From CAIKZJ01 sp041675325 (GTDB lineage Bacteria; Bacteroidota; Ignavibacteria; Tepidaquicellales; Tepidaquicellaceae): a DNA stretch of 64,000 nt. Below, piece after piece: positions 56,120-62,946 of the stretch (the first letter of the stretch is position 1; every line of letters starts with the position of its first letter). The stretch covers positions 1-64,000 of the forward strand of contig JBAYUG010000007.1 of assembly GCA_041675325.1 (NCBI GenBank). Direction: 5' to 3'. The notes under the pieces were generated by a model that was given only the letters and a program-made list of their open reading frames with translations, had not been told where the DNA came from and did not search any database. Position numbers and translations under genes: made by a program.

Positions 56120-57394
56120 TTAATTCGCATAATAGTTTATCATATCCGTAAGTGCTTTCGTACACACAGGACAGAAATTATCGTATGATATTGATTTCAT
56201 AGTGCAGTCCTGTTTCGGTCTGAATATTCCCTTTGGGACATAACCTCCGCCTTCATAAACTCCAAGAACTGATTTGTTTTCGTTTGTTGAAGGTGTTGGT
56301 ATAGGAGTCTTGCTATCCATCATGCTCTTCCATTTCTTGCCAAAGTTTACAAGTGTCGTGAGATTTGCTTCATAAGGTTCCACATTAAGATTGTAGTATT
56401 CATCCACACCGACTTCTGAAGTGTAGTATTCATCACCTAAAGCACAGAAATTATGTCCGAATTCATGCACTATAAGATAATCTCCATTTTTATTCTTATT
56501 AGGAAACGAAGTGTAATAGTTGTAAATAGCACCGCCACCGTATAAATCTGAATTCGAAATTATCATAATATTATCATAAGGAGTTAAAGCAGCATAATCC
56601 CTGATTGTTTTTATATCACCCGACATAAGGTAACGCTCTACATCCTGAGTGTAATAAGTCATTCCGAAAAGATTGTTTTTCCATTTACCCGTTCCCGGAT
56701 TATCAACTCCTGATTCAGGCGAAGGAGCAAGGACTGCCCATATATTAAACTTACCCCTGTTTTCTTTAAACGGAGAACAGCCAAAAAGATAATCTGTATA
56801 TTTCTTTACGTCTGCTTTAAACTGTTCTATCTCATCTGCCGCATATCCGTCAGGAAGAAAAACAAGGTCAACTTTTTCCATCGGTTCGCCGTTGTATGCC
56901 ACCTGCAGAACCGGCAGATCAACAGGCTTTTCTTTTCTTATGAACTTGTCGTCAGGGTCAATAACCTGCTCATACTGTAATGCAAAGTTACCGTCCCTTT
57001 TGCGCTCGTGCAGTTCAATCTTTACTTTGCCCTTTGGATATGGAAATATTACAGTCTCGTAAAAAGTGCGGCTCATTACTTTAGCCTCGGGTGTTGACTG
57101 CCATTCGTCAAACAAAGTATTGTATCCTCTTGTATAAATAAGCGTATTCGATTTCAAATCATACACCATGAACTTGTAATGTCCGTATTCGAACTTATCC
57201 AGCAGACTTGCTTTACTTCCTGACCAGAAAGGTTCTTCCTTTATCTGCTCAAAGAATACGTTATTCCCTGTGCTGTTGCCGGCACGGTTGTAATCAAAAC
57301 GCAAAGTCTTATTCGTAAAATACTTATCAAACTCCACCTGCGCATTAATATTTGCCGTGATTAATAAGAGTAATAATAATGTTAGTTTTTTCAT
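56120..57394 (-). CDS. IgA-peptidase M64 family zinc metallopeptidase
   Basis: 424 aa secreted protein, signal peptide LLLLLLITANINA. A first beta-rich domain (about 20-160) precedes the peptidase domain that begins KVDLVFLPDGYAADEIEQFKADV near 175. The zinc motif HEFGHNFCALGDEY is near residue 308 (HExxH with later Asp/Glu), and CPVCTKALTDMI sits at the end. The M64 family includes enzymes cleaving IgA, but members in environmental bacteria usually act on other proteins. No sorting domain, so probably periplasmic or surface-bound. Confidence 0.93.
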   Translation of the reverse strand: MKKLTLLLLLLITANINAQVEFDKYFTNKTLRFDYNRAGNSTGNNVFFEQIKEEPFWSGSKASLLDKFEYGHYKFMVYDLKSNTLIYTRGYNTLFDEWQSTPEAKVMSRTFYETVIFPYPKGKVKIELHERKRDGNFALQYEQVIDPDDKFIRKEKPVDLPVLQVAYNGEPMEKVDLVFLPDGYAADEIEQFKADVKKYTDYLFGCSPFKENRGKFNIWAVLAPSPESGVDNPGTGKWKNNLFGMTYYTQDVERYLMSGDIKTIRDYAALTPYDNIMIISNSDLYGGGAIYNYYTSFPNKNKNGDYLIVHEFGHNFCALGDEYYTSEVGVDEYYNLNVEPYEANLTTLVNFGKKWKSMMDSKTPIPTPSTNENKSVLGVYEGGGYVPKGIFRPKQDCTMKSISYDNFCPVCTKALTDMINYYAN

Positions 57395-57437
57395 GATAGT
57401 ATTTATTTAATTAATTATTAGTATACAATTTTCTGAA

Positions 57438-58352
57438 TTACCATTTAAGTTTTTTCCAGAAATAAATTACGGTAGCAACCGATAAAGCTGCAAACAATAG
57501 TATAAACCAGAACGCCCAGGGATGACCCCGTAGAGGAAAATCCACATTCATTGAGAAGATACCTACTACAAGCGACGGCAGCATTATTCCAATAGTAATA
57601 ATGTTAAGTGTTTTCATTAACGTGTTAATATTATTGCTCACTATTGATGAACGTGCTTCCATCATGCTTGAGAGTATGCTCGAATATATTTCAGCTTGCT
57701 TGTAACACTGGGAATTCTCAATTTTTATGTCATCAAGAAATTCCTGCTCATCTGTGTTGAAAACAAACTTTGAAGCATTAGATTTCATTTTCTCTATAAC
57801 CAGCATGTTTGAATTAATCGCACTTAGGTAATATACCAGACTTTTCTCCAGTGTAAACAGATTTAACAAGTATTTATTCTGCATTGTCCTGTTTATCTTG
57901 CTTTCCAGTTCATCTAATATAATGCTGAATGTCTTCAGATGTTCAAGAAAATGTACTACGGGCTTTTGTACAAGTTTAAGAGTAATGTCTTTTAACGTGA
58001 TAGATTTATCAAATGATTTGCCTTCGAAAACAGGAATGTCTTCTGGAAGTATAATTATAATTCTGTCTGAAAAAATAAATAAACCCATTGAAGTAACTTT
58101 AAAAGAAAGTAAAAACTTGCTTGAATAGTTCTTTGGGCGTTTCATGATTATTGCTATGTGGTCGGGTTCAAACTCAAGACGTGATATTTCGTCCGGGTCA
58201 AGAGCAGAATTGAGTGTGTGCTCGTCTAATTTTAAGGTGTCAATTAAAAATTTCTTTTCTTCAGGATCGGGACTGATATATACCAGAATATTTGAATCTG
58301 AATCGTCCGACTCTGCAACCTTATTGCCTAATATTTTATAAGCTCTTTTCAT
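57438..58352 (-). CDS. CorA-like divalent cation channel with SMN in place of GMN
   Basis: About 304 aa from ATG at 58352 (MKRAYKILGNKVAES); an upstream ATG at 58406 would add 18 residues without family support. The cytoplasmic domain has long coiled helices (about 150-245). The C-terminal pair of helices begins LNIITIGIMLPSLVVGIFSMNVDFPL near 247, so the signature GMN of the pore reads SMN. The periplasmic loop RGHPWAFW and second helix WFILLFAALSVATVIYFWKKLKW follow. It likely transports Mg2+ or other divalent ions; the substitution may alter selectivity. Confidence 0.88.
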   Translation of the reverse strand: MKRAYKILGNKVAESDDSDSNILVYISPDPEEKKFLIDTLKLDEHTLNSALDPDEISRLEFEPDHIAIIMKRPKNYSSKFLLSFKVTSMGLFIFSDRIIIILPEDIPVFEGKSFDKSITLKDITLKLVQKPVVHFLEHLKTFSIILDELESKINRTMQNKYLLNLFTLEKSLVYYLSAINSNMLVIEKMKSNASKFVFNTDEQEFLDDIKIENSQCYKQAEIYSSILSSMMEARSSIVSNNINTLMKTLNIITIGIMLPSLVVGIFSMNVDFPLRGHPWAFWFILLFAALSVATVIYFWKKLKW

Positions 58353-58452
58353 CTGTTTCTCGTTTACAGGTTGAAAATATACAGACCTGATGAAAAGAAA
58401 ACACAACGGGCGGCATCTTTTTGAACGCCTGATGTCTGATCAGTTATTCCGG

Positions 58453-59127
58453 TCAGTCTTTCTTTGAAACTTCTCTTTTTACAAGAATATTGTCAATCAG
58501 TCCGTAAGCTTTTGCTTCTTCGGCAGTCATATAATAATCACGCTCTGCATCTGCATAGATTTTCTCTATCGGTTGTCCTGAATGGAATGAAATTATTTCA
58601 TATAATCTGAGCTTTATTTTTTCGATTTCCTTTGCCTGTATCATAATATCAGTTGCCTGTCCCTGCGCACCCCCTAACGGCTGATGCATCATTATCTTCG
58701 AGTTCGGAAGGGCGATCCTCTTTCCTTTCGCTCCGCAGGTCAGCAAAAACTGCCCCATAGAAGCTGCCATACCGATACATGTTGTAGAAACGTCGCATCT
58801 TATATAATTCATCGTGTCATAAATTGCCATACCCGCTGAAATACTTCCCCCGGGTGAATTAATATAAAGCATGATGTCCTTGTCGGGATCTTCATATTCA
58901 AGGAACAATAGCTGTGCAACTAAAAGCGATGCTATCTCGTCATAGATAGCTGTTCCAAGAAATATCAGCCTTTCTTTTAAAAGTCTTGAATAGATATCAT
59001 AAGCTCTTTCACCTCTTGATGTCTGCTCAACAACCATAGGTACGAGCTGGTTTTTAAAACCTGCAGCTTTATCAAGGCCTGCCTTTATTTCGTTCTCTCT
59101 TGATTTTATTATGCTGTAAAAATCCAT
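58453..59127 (-). CDS. clpP: ATP-dependent Clp protease proteolytic subunit
   Basis: 224 aa serine peptidase of the Clp complex. The catalytic triad is complete: Ser123 in GMAASMG, His148 in MMHQPLGG, and Asp197 in DAERDYYM. LYINSPGGSISAGMAIYDTM is the oxyanion region. The N-terminus is about 28 residues longer than mature ClpP and probably contains a propeptide. It starts 2 bp after the trigger factor gene, a classic tig-clpP pairing. The usual clpX does not follow; the next gene is a CorA-like channel. Confidence 0.96.
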   Translation of the reverse strand: MDFYSIIKSRENEIKAGLDKAAGFKNQLVPMVVEQTSRGERAYDIYSRLLKERLIFLGTAIYDEIASLLVAQLLFLEYEDPDKDIMLYINSPGGSISAGMAIYDTMNYIRCDVSTTCIGMAASMGQFLLTCGAKGKRIALPNSKIMMHQPLGGAQGQATDIMIQAKEIEKIKLRLYEIISFHSGQPIEKIYADAERDYYMTAEEAKAYGLIDNILVKREVSKKD

Positions 59128-59129
59128 TG

Positions 59130-60524
59130 TTAATTCTCCTTCTTAGTCTTTTTGCTTTCTGTCTTTTTGCTTTCTGTCTTTTTGCTTTCTGTCTTTTTGC
59201 TTTCTGTCTTTTTGGTCTTTTTCTCTTCTGAACTCTTACTCTTTTTCTCTTCCGCAAGGAGCTTTATAGACTTCTTTACTTCTTCAATCTCAGTAACCTT
59301 GGCATTCTCAATAAGAAAATCTACAACTTTCTTGTCGAGAACTGTATGTTTTACTTCCTTATTGTCTTTATAAAACTCGTACATCTTATCACCGGGTATT
59401 CCGTATGGTTTACCGGCATCTTCAGAAAATGCTTTAATGTCATCGTCTGTAACTTCAATCTTTTCCTGCTCAACTATTTTATCCTTTATTAAGAACCATT
59501 TACCGGTGAATACTACTTCTGCTCTGTTCTTATTATTAAATTCCTCTTCGTTTATTTCATGTTTATGATCTTTGTGTTCTTTTTTATAGCCTTTAAAATA
59601 ATCGCTCAGCAGCTCCTTCACATAGGTTTCGGGAATTTCGATATCATTTAGTTTTACGACTTCTGAAATAACCTTATTCTTAAGAGAGTTGTATGAATGA
59701 TCATTATACTGTTTTGATATCTCTTCTTTAAGGAATGATTTCAACTGCTCTTCGGTTTCGATATCTTCCTTGCCTGTCATTTTCATGAAAGTATCTTTGT
59801 TCATTTCAGGATAAACAACTTTCTCAACCTTTGTGCATTTTAACTTCACCTTTACCGGTTCTTTGTTTTCATTCACAGTATCGATAGTTTTTTCTTCACC
59901 CTCTTTGATTCCTTTAATTCCATCGTAATAATCTTTTGAAATGTATTCACTTCCTATGAATAACTTCATATCTTTTTGTGCGCGTCCTTCAACATTGTTA
60001 CCATCCACGTCAATTTCTTCAGTATCGAGTGTTACCATGTAGTCATCGTCCATTGCCTGACCATCGATTTCGTAGGTTGCAGATTTAAGCATCATGTATT
60101 TTAGTTCTTCTTCAATTAATGAATCATCTATTTCATATTTTGTCTTGGTCAGTTCAATATCTTTAATTTGTTTCAACTCAACTTCGGGAATTACTTCAAA
60201 AGCGACTTTAACCGTAAGTTTTTCCTTAGGTTTGTAATCAAGATCCAGAAGCGAACCTGTACCAAACATAGGAATCTTGTTATCCATTATATGTTTTTTA
60301 AACACGTCGTTAGCAATATCTTCTACGGCACCGTATTCGATCGAATCTCCGTACATCTTTTTAAGCATTGCAACGGGAACTTTCCCTTTTCTGAACCCGG
60401 GAATCTGTGCATTCTTTCTGTATTTCAATATTGCTTCTTCAAAATAAGGTATTAATTCTTCATAATTCAGTACAGCCTCAAACTCTTTCCTGCAATTTTC
60501 CTTATCTGTTATATTTATATCCAC
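59130..60524 (-). CDS. tig: Trigger factor with a repetitive Lys/Thr/Glu/Ser tail
   Basis: 464 aa ribosome-bound chaperone. The N-terminal domain includes YRKNAQIPGFRKGKVPVAMLKKMYG near 34-58 with the ribosome-binding GFRKGK signature. The peptidyl-prolyl region is about 150-245, shown by DDDYMVTLDTEEIDVDGN and SEYISKDYYDGIKGIKEGEE. The C-terminal helical domain extends to about 430. The last 30 residues are a run of KKTES units encoded by a 15-bp repeat, unusual for the family. It precedes clpP by 2 bp. Confidence 0.95.
   Translation of the reverse strand: MDINITDKENCRKEFEAVLNYEELIPYFEEAILKYRKNAQIPGFRKGKVPVAMLKKMYGDSIEYGAVEDIANDVFKKHIMDNKIPMFGTGSLLDLDYKPKEKLTVKVAFEVIPEVELKQIKDIELTKTKYEIDDSLIEEELKYMMLKSATYEIDGQAMDDDYMVTLDTEEIDVDGNNVEGRAQKDMKLFIGSEYISKDYYDGIKGIKEGEEKTIDTVNENKEPVKVKLKCTKVEKVVYPEMNKDTFMKMTGKEDIETEEQLKSFLKEEISKQYNDHSYNSLKNKVISEVVKLNDIEIPETYVKELLSDYFKGYKKEHKDHKHEINEEEFNNKNRAEVVFTGKWFLIKDKIVEQEKIEVTDDDIKAFSEDAGKPYGIPGDKMYEFYKDNKEVKHTVLDKKVVDFLIENAKVTEIEEVKKSIKLLAEEKKSKSSEEKKTKKTESKKTESKKTESKKTESKKTKKEN
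59146..59215 (-). repeat. 15-bp tandem repeat in the tig 3' end
   Basis: About four copies of CTTTTTGCTTTCTGT (plus strand) encode repeated KKTES in frame. Being 15 bp, changes in copy number keep the frame. Confidence 0.9.
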
Positions 60525-60592
60525 TTTATAAGATTATTTTGATTATTAAAACATATAAGATACTCAATTGAGAAAGCATAAACAATGTAATA

Positions 60593-60628
60593 AAAAACAC
60601 GGTTTTTATTAATGAAAACCGTGTTTTT
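60593..60628 (-). terminator. Intrinsic terminator after the lipoprotein gene
   Basis: A 14-bp stem (AAAAACACGGTTTT / AAAACCGTGTTTTT) with an eight-base loop, 20 bp past the stop at 60649 on the minus strand. It also insulates the tig promoter region. Confidence 0.85.
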
Positions 60629-60648
60629 AGGATACTTTATTTGAAAAT

Positions 60649-61257
60649 CTACTTGCCTCTGAATTCCTTATCTATAACAGTAATCTCGCCGGGAGAAATC
60701 GGACCTAAGAATGTATCGATAGTTGGTCTGATTTTCAAGCTTAACCTTGCCGGTGAACCTGATTTACCTCCTATACCAAGCAACATACCTGCCAGGCTTT
60801 GCAAACCTTCATTCTGAAAGAACTGCATTATATCTAAACTAATACCAACAGGTATCGTAGATGTTTGACCGACTCCGGGAACCGTTATAGGACCTGAGAC
60901 TACTCCATTGATAGTTTCTTTATTATCAATAAGGAGTCTCCAGTCAACTGATTTAATCAGGTCTGAAGAATTTTGTGAGCCGCCAACCCCTTCGGGGTTC
61001 TTTGCGAGTAGATTTAGAGTAAAATTTACAGGCAGTTGTCCTGAGCCTATTGCAGATGTTAACTTAACCAGGTCAAGTGGATTTAGAGAGTTGATACTTG
61101 TAACATTCGAAATATTTACTCCTAAAACCGTCATACCAGATACGCTGCCAAGTTTCCACTGGAGCCTTTGAGCATTTGTAAGTGTATCCGTAATACTGGT
61201 ACAACCTGAGATTATTAAAGTTGTAACAATAACTAATAGAACTATAAGTTTTTTCAT
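60649..61257 (-). CDS. LEA-type-2-like lipoprotein
   Basis: 202 aa. The signal sequence ends in a lipobox (TLIISGC), so Cys19 should be lipidated. The remaining sequence has VNFTLNLLAKNPEGVGGSQNSSDLIKSVDWRLLIDNKETINGVVSGPITVPGVGQTSTIPVGIS, a layout like the LEA_2/WHy beta-sandwich found in bacterial lipoproteins. It likely sits in the outer or inner membrane facing the periplasm. Function unknown. It stands alone. Confidence 0.8.
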   Translation of the reverse strand: MKKLIVLLVIVTTLIISGCTSITDTLTNAQRLQWKLGSVSGMTVLGVNISNVTSINSLNPLDLVKLTSAIGSGQLPVNFTLNLLAKNPEGVGGSQNSSDLIKSVDWRLLIDNKETINGVVSGPITVPGVGQTSTIPVGISLDIMQFFQNEGLQSLAGMLLGIGGKSGSPARLSLKIRPTIDTFLGPISPGEITVIDKEFRGK

Positions 61258-61570
61258 TTTGATTAAGATAATTTGTTTAAGTGTATTTTAAATATATAAT
61301 ATTTCGAAGAAAGATAATAACATATAATTAATATCCAATCGTCTAAATTACTGATCTAAAATAGAGTTGAAATACCAGCACAGCAAGAGTAACAATTAAA
61401 AGAAAGAAATATTACGTAATTAGTAAAATATTTGAACAAATATATGCGTACTTTATGCGCACTTTATGCGCACTTTATGCGCACTTACTATGACAGATAC
61501 ATAACGACCCGAAATTATACAAGTTAACTCTACCATTTGATATTAATAGAATGTAATGCTGAAATTAAAA
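61258..61570. repeat. Intergenic with 11-bp tandem repeat ACTTTATGCGC
   Basis: Three perfect copies of ACTTTATGCGC run from 61450 to 61482, preceded by a partial ATGCGT and followed by ACTT. The rest of this gap shows no gene. Confidence 0.85.
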
Positions 61571-61573
61571 AAA

Positions 61574-61600
61574 CCCCTGACTATTGAGTATTGTCAGGGG
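61574..61600 (-). terminator. Intrinsic terminator at the outer end of the tRNA-fragment array
   Basis: CCCCTGAC...GTCAGGGG stem, followed on the minus strand by a run of eight T. Of all the hairpins in the array this is the farthest from the intact tRNA-Arg. Confidence 0.85.
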
Positions 61601-61683
61601 CTATTGTTGTACGCCCGGGATGATTCGAACGTCCGACCCACTGCCATATGGTTGTTTGCCGATACTGATTTCAACAAATAAAA

Positions 61684-61712
61684 AACCCTGTATAAATTAA
61701 ATTATACAGGGT
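61684..61712 (-). terminator. Array hairpin 1
   Basis: Stem ACCCTGTATAA / TTATACAGGGT with loop ATTAAA, followed by a T-run on the minus strand. Near-identical copies occur at 61793-61821 and 61903-61932, one per repeat unit. Confidence 0.8.
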
Positions 61713-61792
61713 TAGTAGTACGCCCGGGACGATTCGAACGTCCGAAGCACTGCTATATGGTTGTTTGCCGATACTGATTTCAACAAATAAAA

Positions 61793-61821
61793 AACCCTGT
61801 ATAAATTAAATTATACAGGGT
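61793..61821 (-). terminator. Array hairpin 2
   Basis: Same stem and loop as 61684-61712, one repeat period (109 bp) away. Confidence 0.8.
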
Positions 61822-61902
61822 TAGTAGTACGCCCGGGACGATTCGAACGTCCGACGCACAGCTATTTGGTTGTTTGCCGATACTGAATCTAACAAATAAA
61901 AA

Positions 61903-61932
61903 GCCCTGTATAAATTAATTATTATACAGGGT
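61903..61932 (-). terminator. Array hairpin 3, directly after intact tRNA-Arg
   Basis: Stem CCCTGTATAA / TTATACAGGG; the loop is slightly changed (TTAATTA versus TTAAA). On the minus strand it lies directly past the intact tRNA-Arg, so is its natural terminator. Confidence 0.85.
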
Positions 61933-61939
61933 TACATTG

Positions 61940-62013
61940 TACGCCCGGGACGATTCGAACGTCCGACCCACAGCTTAGAAGGCTGTTGCTCTATCCTACT
62001 GAGCTACGGGCGC
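61940..62013 (-). tRNA. tRNA-Arg (anticodon TCT)
   Basis: Minus-strand cloverleaf: acceptor GCGCCCG / CGGGCGT with a G-U end pair, D-arm GCTC/GAGC, anticodon stem ACAGC/GCTGT with loop CTTCTAA (anticodon TCT, reads AGA/AGG), T-arm GGACG-TTCGAAT-CGTCC, discriminator A, no encoded CCA. It is the only full-length copy; three partial 3' copies follow downstream. Confidence 0.95.
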
Positions 62014-62170
62014 ATCTTTAAAGAATGCAAATTAACTAATTAACAGAACTTTTTCAAGGACATAGGGATAGTATCTGAATTCATAATTATTTTTGCTTAA
62101 ACGGAAATTATTTTAATAAAGATGGAATTTTTATAATACAACATGTGTTTTAATTTTAAAATAAATAAGT

Positions 62171-62247
62171 TTACCTACCACAAAATCACTCCTAAAAAAT
62201 GAGGTAGATGAGGAGGGCTGACGGGGAAAACAGTCCTCCTACTTTTT
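62171..62247 (+). ncRNA. Structured RNA candidate, copy A
   Basis: About 77 nt: ACCTACC...GGTAG enclosing CTC/GAG, then a 10-bp stem AGGAGGGCTG / CAGTCCTCCT around loop ACGGGGAAAA, then a T-run (ACTTTTT). Copy B at 62329-62406 keeps all these parts. The stem bases differ between the copies but stay paired through G-U. No known RNA family is recognised. Confidence 0.5.
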
Positions 62248-62328
62248 AAGGAGATGAGGTAAAATTATTAGCTGAATATGGAATTAATTTGAAATTATAA
62301 TTGTTATATTGTTTAAATGATTTAGATT

Positions 62329-62406
62329 TTACCTACCACAAAATCACTCCTTACAAATGAGGTAGATGAGGAGGGCTGACGGGGAAACAGCTCTCCTACT
62401 TTTTTG
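62329..62406 (+). ncRNA. Structured RNA candidate, copy B
   Basis: Near-identical to copy A 158 bp upstream. The stem reads AGGAGGGCTG / CAGCTCTCCT, so a different position is the G-U wobble. A T-run follows. About 540 bp upstream of secD; it could be a leader element or a separate small RNA. Confidence 0.5.
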
Positions 62407-62550
62407 CCCATAACCAATTTATCTATTTAACTTAAGTTATTCACATTCACACACATTAAAAAAAATTCATCTTAATCAATTCCTAGGGACTTTATACAAG
62501 CATGAGGCTCCCACTCAAGCAGCAGTGTATCTTACTTAAACAAATATGTC

Positions 62551-62618
62551 GTCCCTACGGAACTTTACAATAATAGAAATCAATAGCTATAAATAATTAG
62601 TCCCTACGGGACTTTATA
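62551..62618. repeat. REP-like palindromic repeats (GTCCCTACGG core)
   Basis: GTCCCTACGGAACTTTAC at 62551-62568 and AGTCCCTACGGGACTTTATA at 62599-62618; the second has palindromic arms AGTCCC/GGGACT. A related CCTAGGGACTTTATAC is at 62482-62497. They look like a dispersed palindromic repeat. Confidence 0.6.
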
Positions 62619-62712
62619 AGTTTAGAACACTTCAAGATTTCGCTGCAAGCAGAATGTACCGACAAGCGGGGATCGTAGACTTGCGTTACACTAAGAACAA
62701 AAGATTGGGACG

Positions 62713-62738
62713 CCTTCCCAAACTGGAGTTTGGGAAGG
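62713..62738. repeat. Perfect 12-bp palindrome with 2-bp loop
   Basis: CCTTCCCAAACT-GG-AGTTTGGGAAGG. It has no T-run in either direction, so is more likely a dispersed palindrome than a terminator. Confidence 0.7.
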
Positions 62739-62889
62739 AGGGAATATATTTCATAATTCATCAAAGTGATTTATTAACCAATAAATAAAAACAACTTAAA
62801 TAAGGAAAATCACTCCAAAAATGGTGAATTTCGGCGAATAAGATGATAGTTTGCATTGACTTTCCATTTAAATAAAATTATTTTGTTGT

Positions 62890-62918
62890 TTGCACTTTTT
62901 TAGCATAACTTTTAATAA
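62890..62918 (+). promoter_or_regulatory. Candidate sigma70-type promoter for secD
   Basis: TTGCAC at 62890-62895, a 17-bp spacer, and TAATAA at 62913-62918, 28 bp before the secD start. The order and spacing fit a housekeeping promoter; it is not proven. Confidence 0.5.
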
Positions 62919-62946
62919 ATAAAGGAATTTAAGCCGGAGATTAATT

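Larger units (their letters stand above)
61611..61940 (-). repeat. Tandem array of three tRNA-Arg 3'-half copies with terminator hairpins
   Basis: The 3' acceptor/T-arm part of tRNA-Arg (minus strand, GGACG-TTCGAAT-CGTCC-CGGGCGT) recurs beginning at 61611, 61720 and 61829, ahead of the intact copy at 61941. Spacings are 109, 109 and 112 bp. Between neighbours lies a shared block with a hairpin CCCTGTATAA.../...TTATACAGGG plus T-run, then a non-tRNA piece TGGTTGTTTGCCGATACTGA (plus strand). Copy 1 carries ATCATCC versus ATCGTCC in the others. Tandem duplication of the end of the tRNA gene with its terminator explains it; no ORFs are present. Confidence 0.9.

Noticed and set aside
61611..61940. 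CRISPR-like array at the tRNA-Arg fragments
   Set aside because: The 109-bp units are nearly identical throughout with no unique spacers, and no cas genes are present; the repeats are tRNA pieces and terminators.
61611..61940. Extra tRNA genes
   Set aside because: Each copy has only the T-arm and acceptor 3' side; no anticodon arm, D-arm or 5' acceptor strand, so none can be functional.
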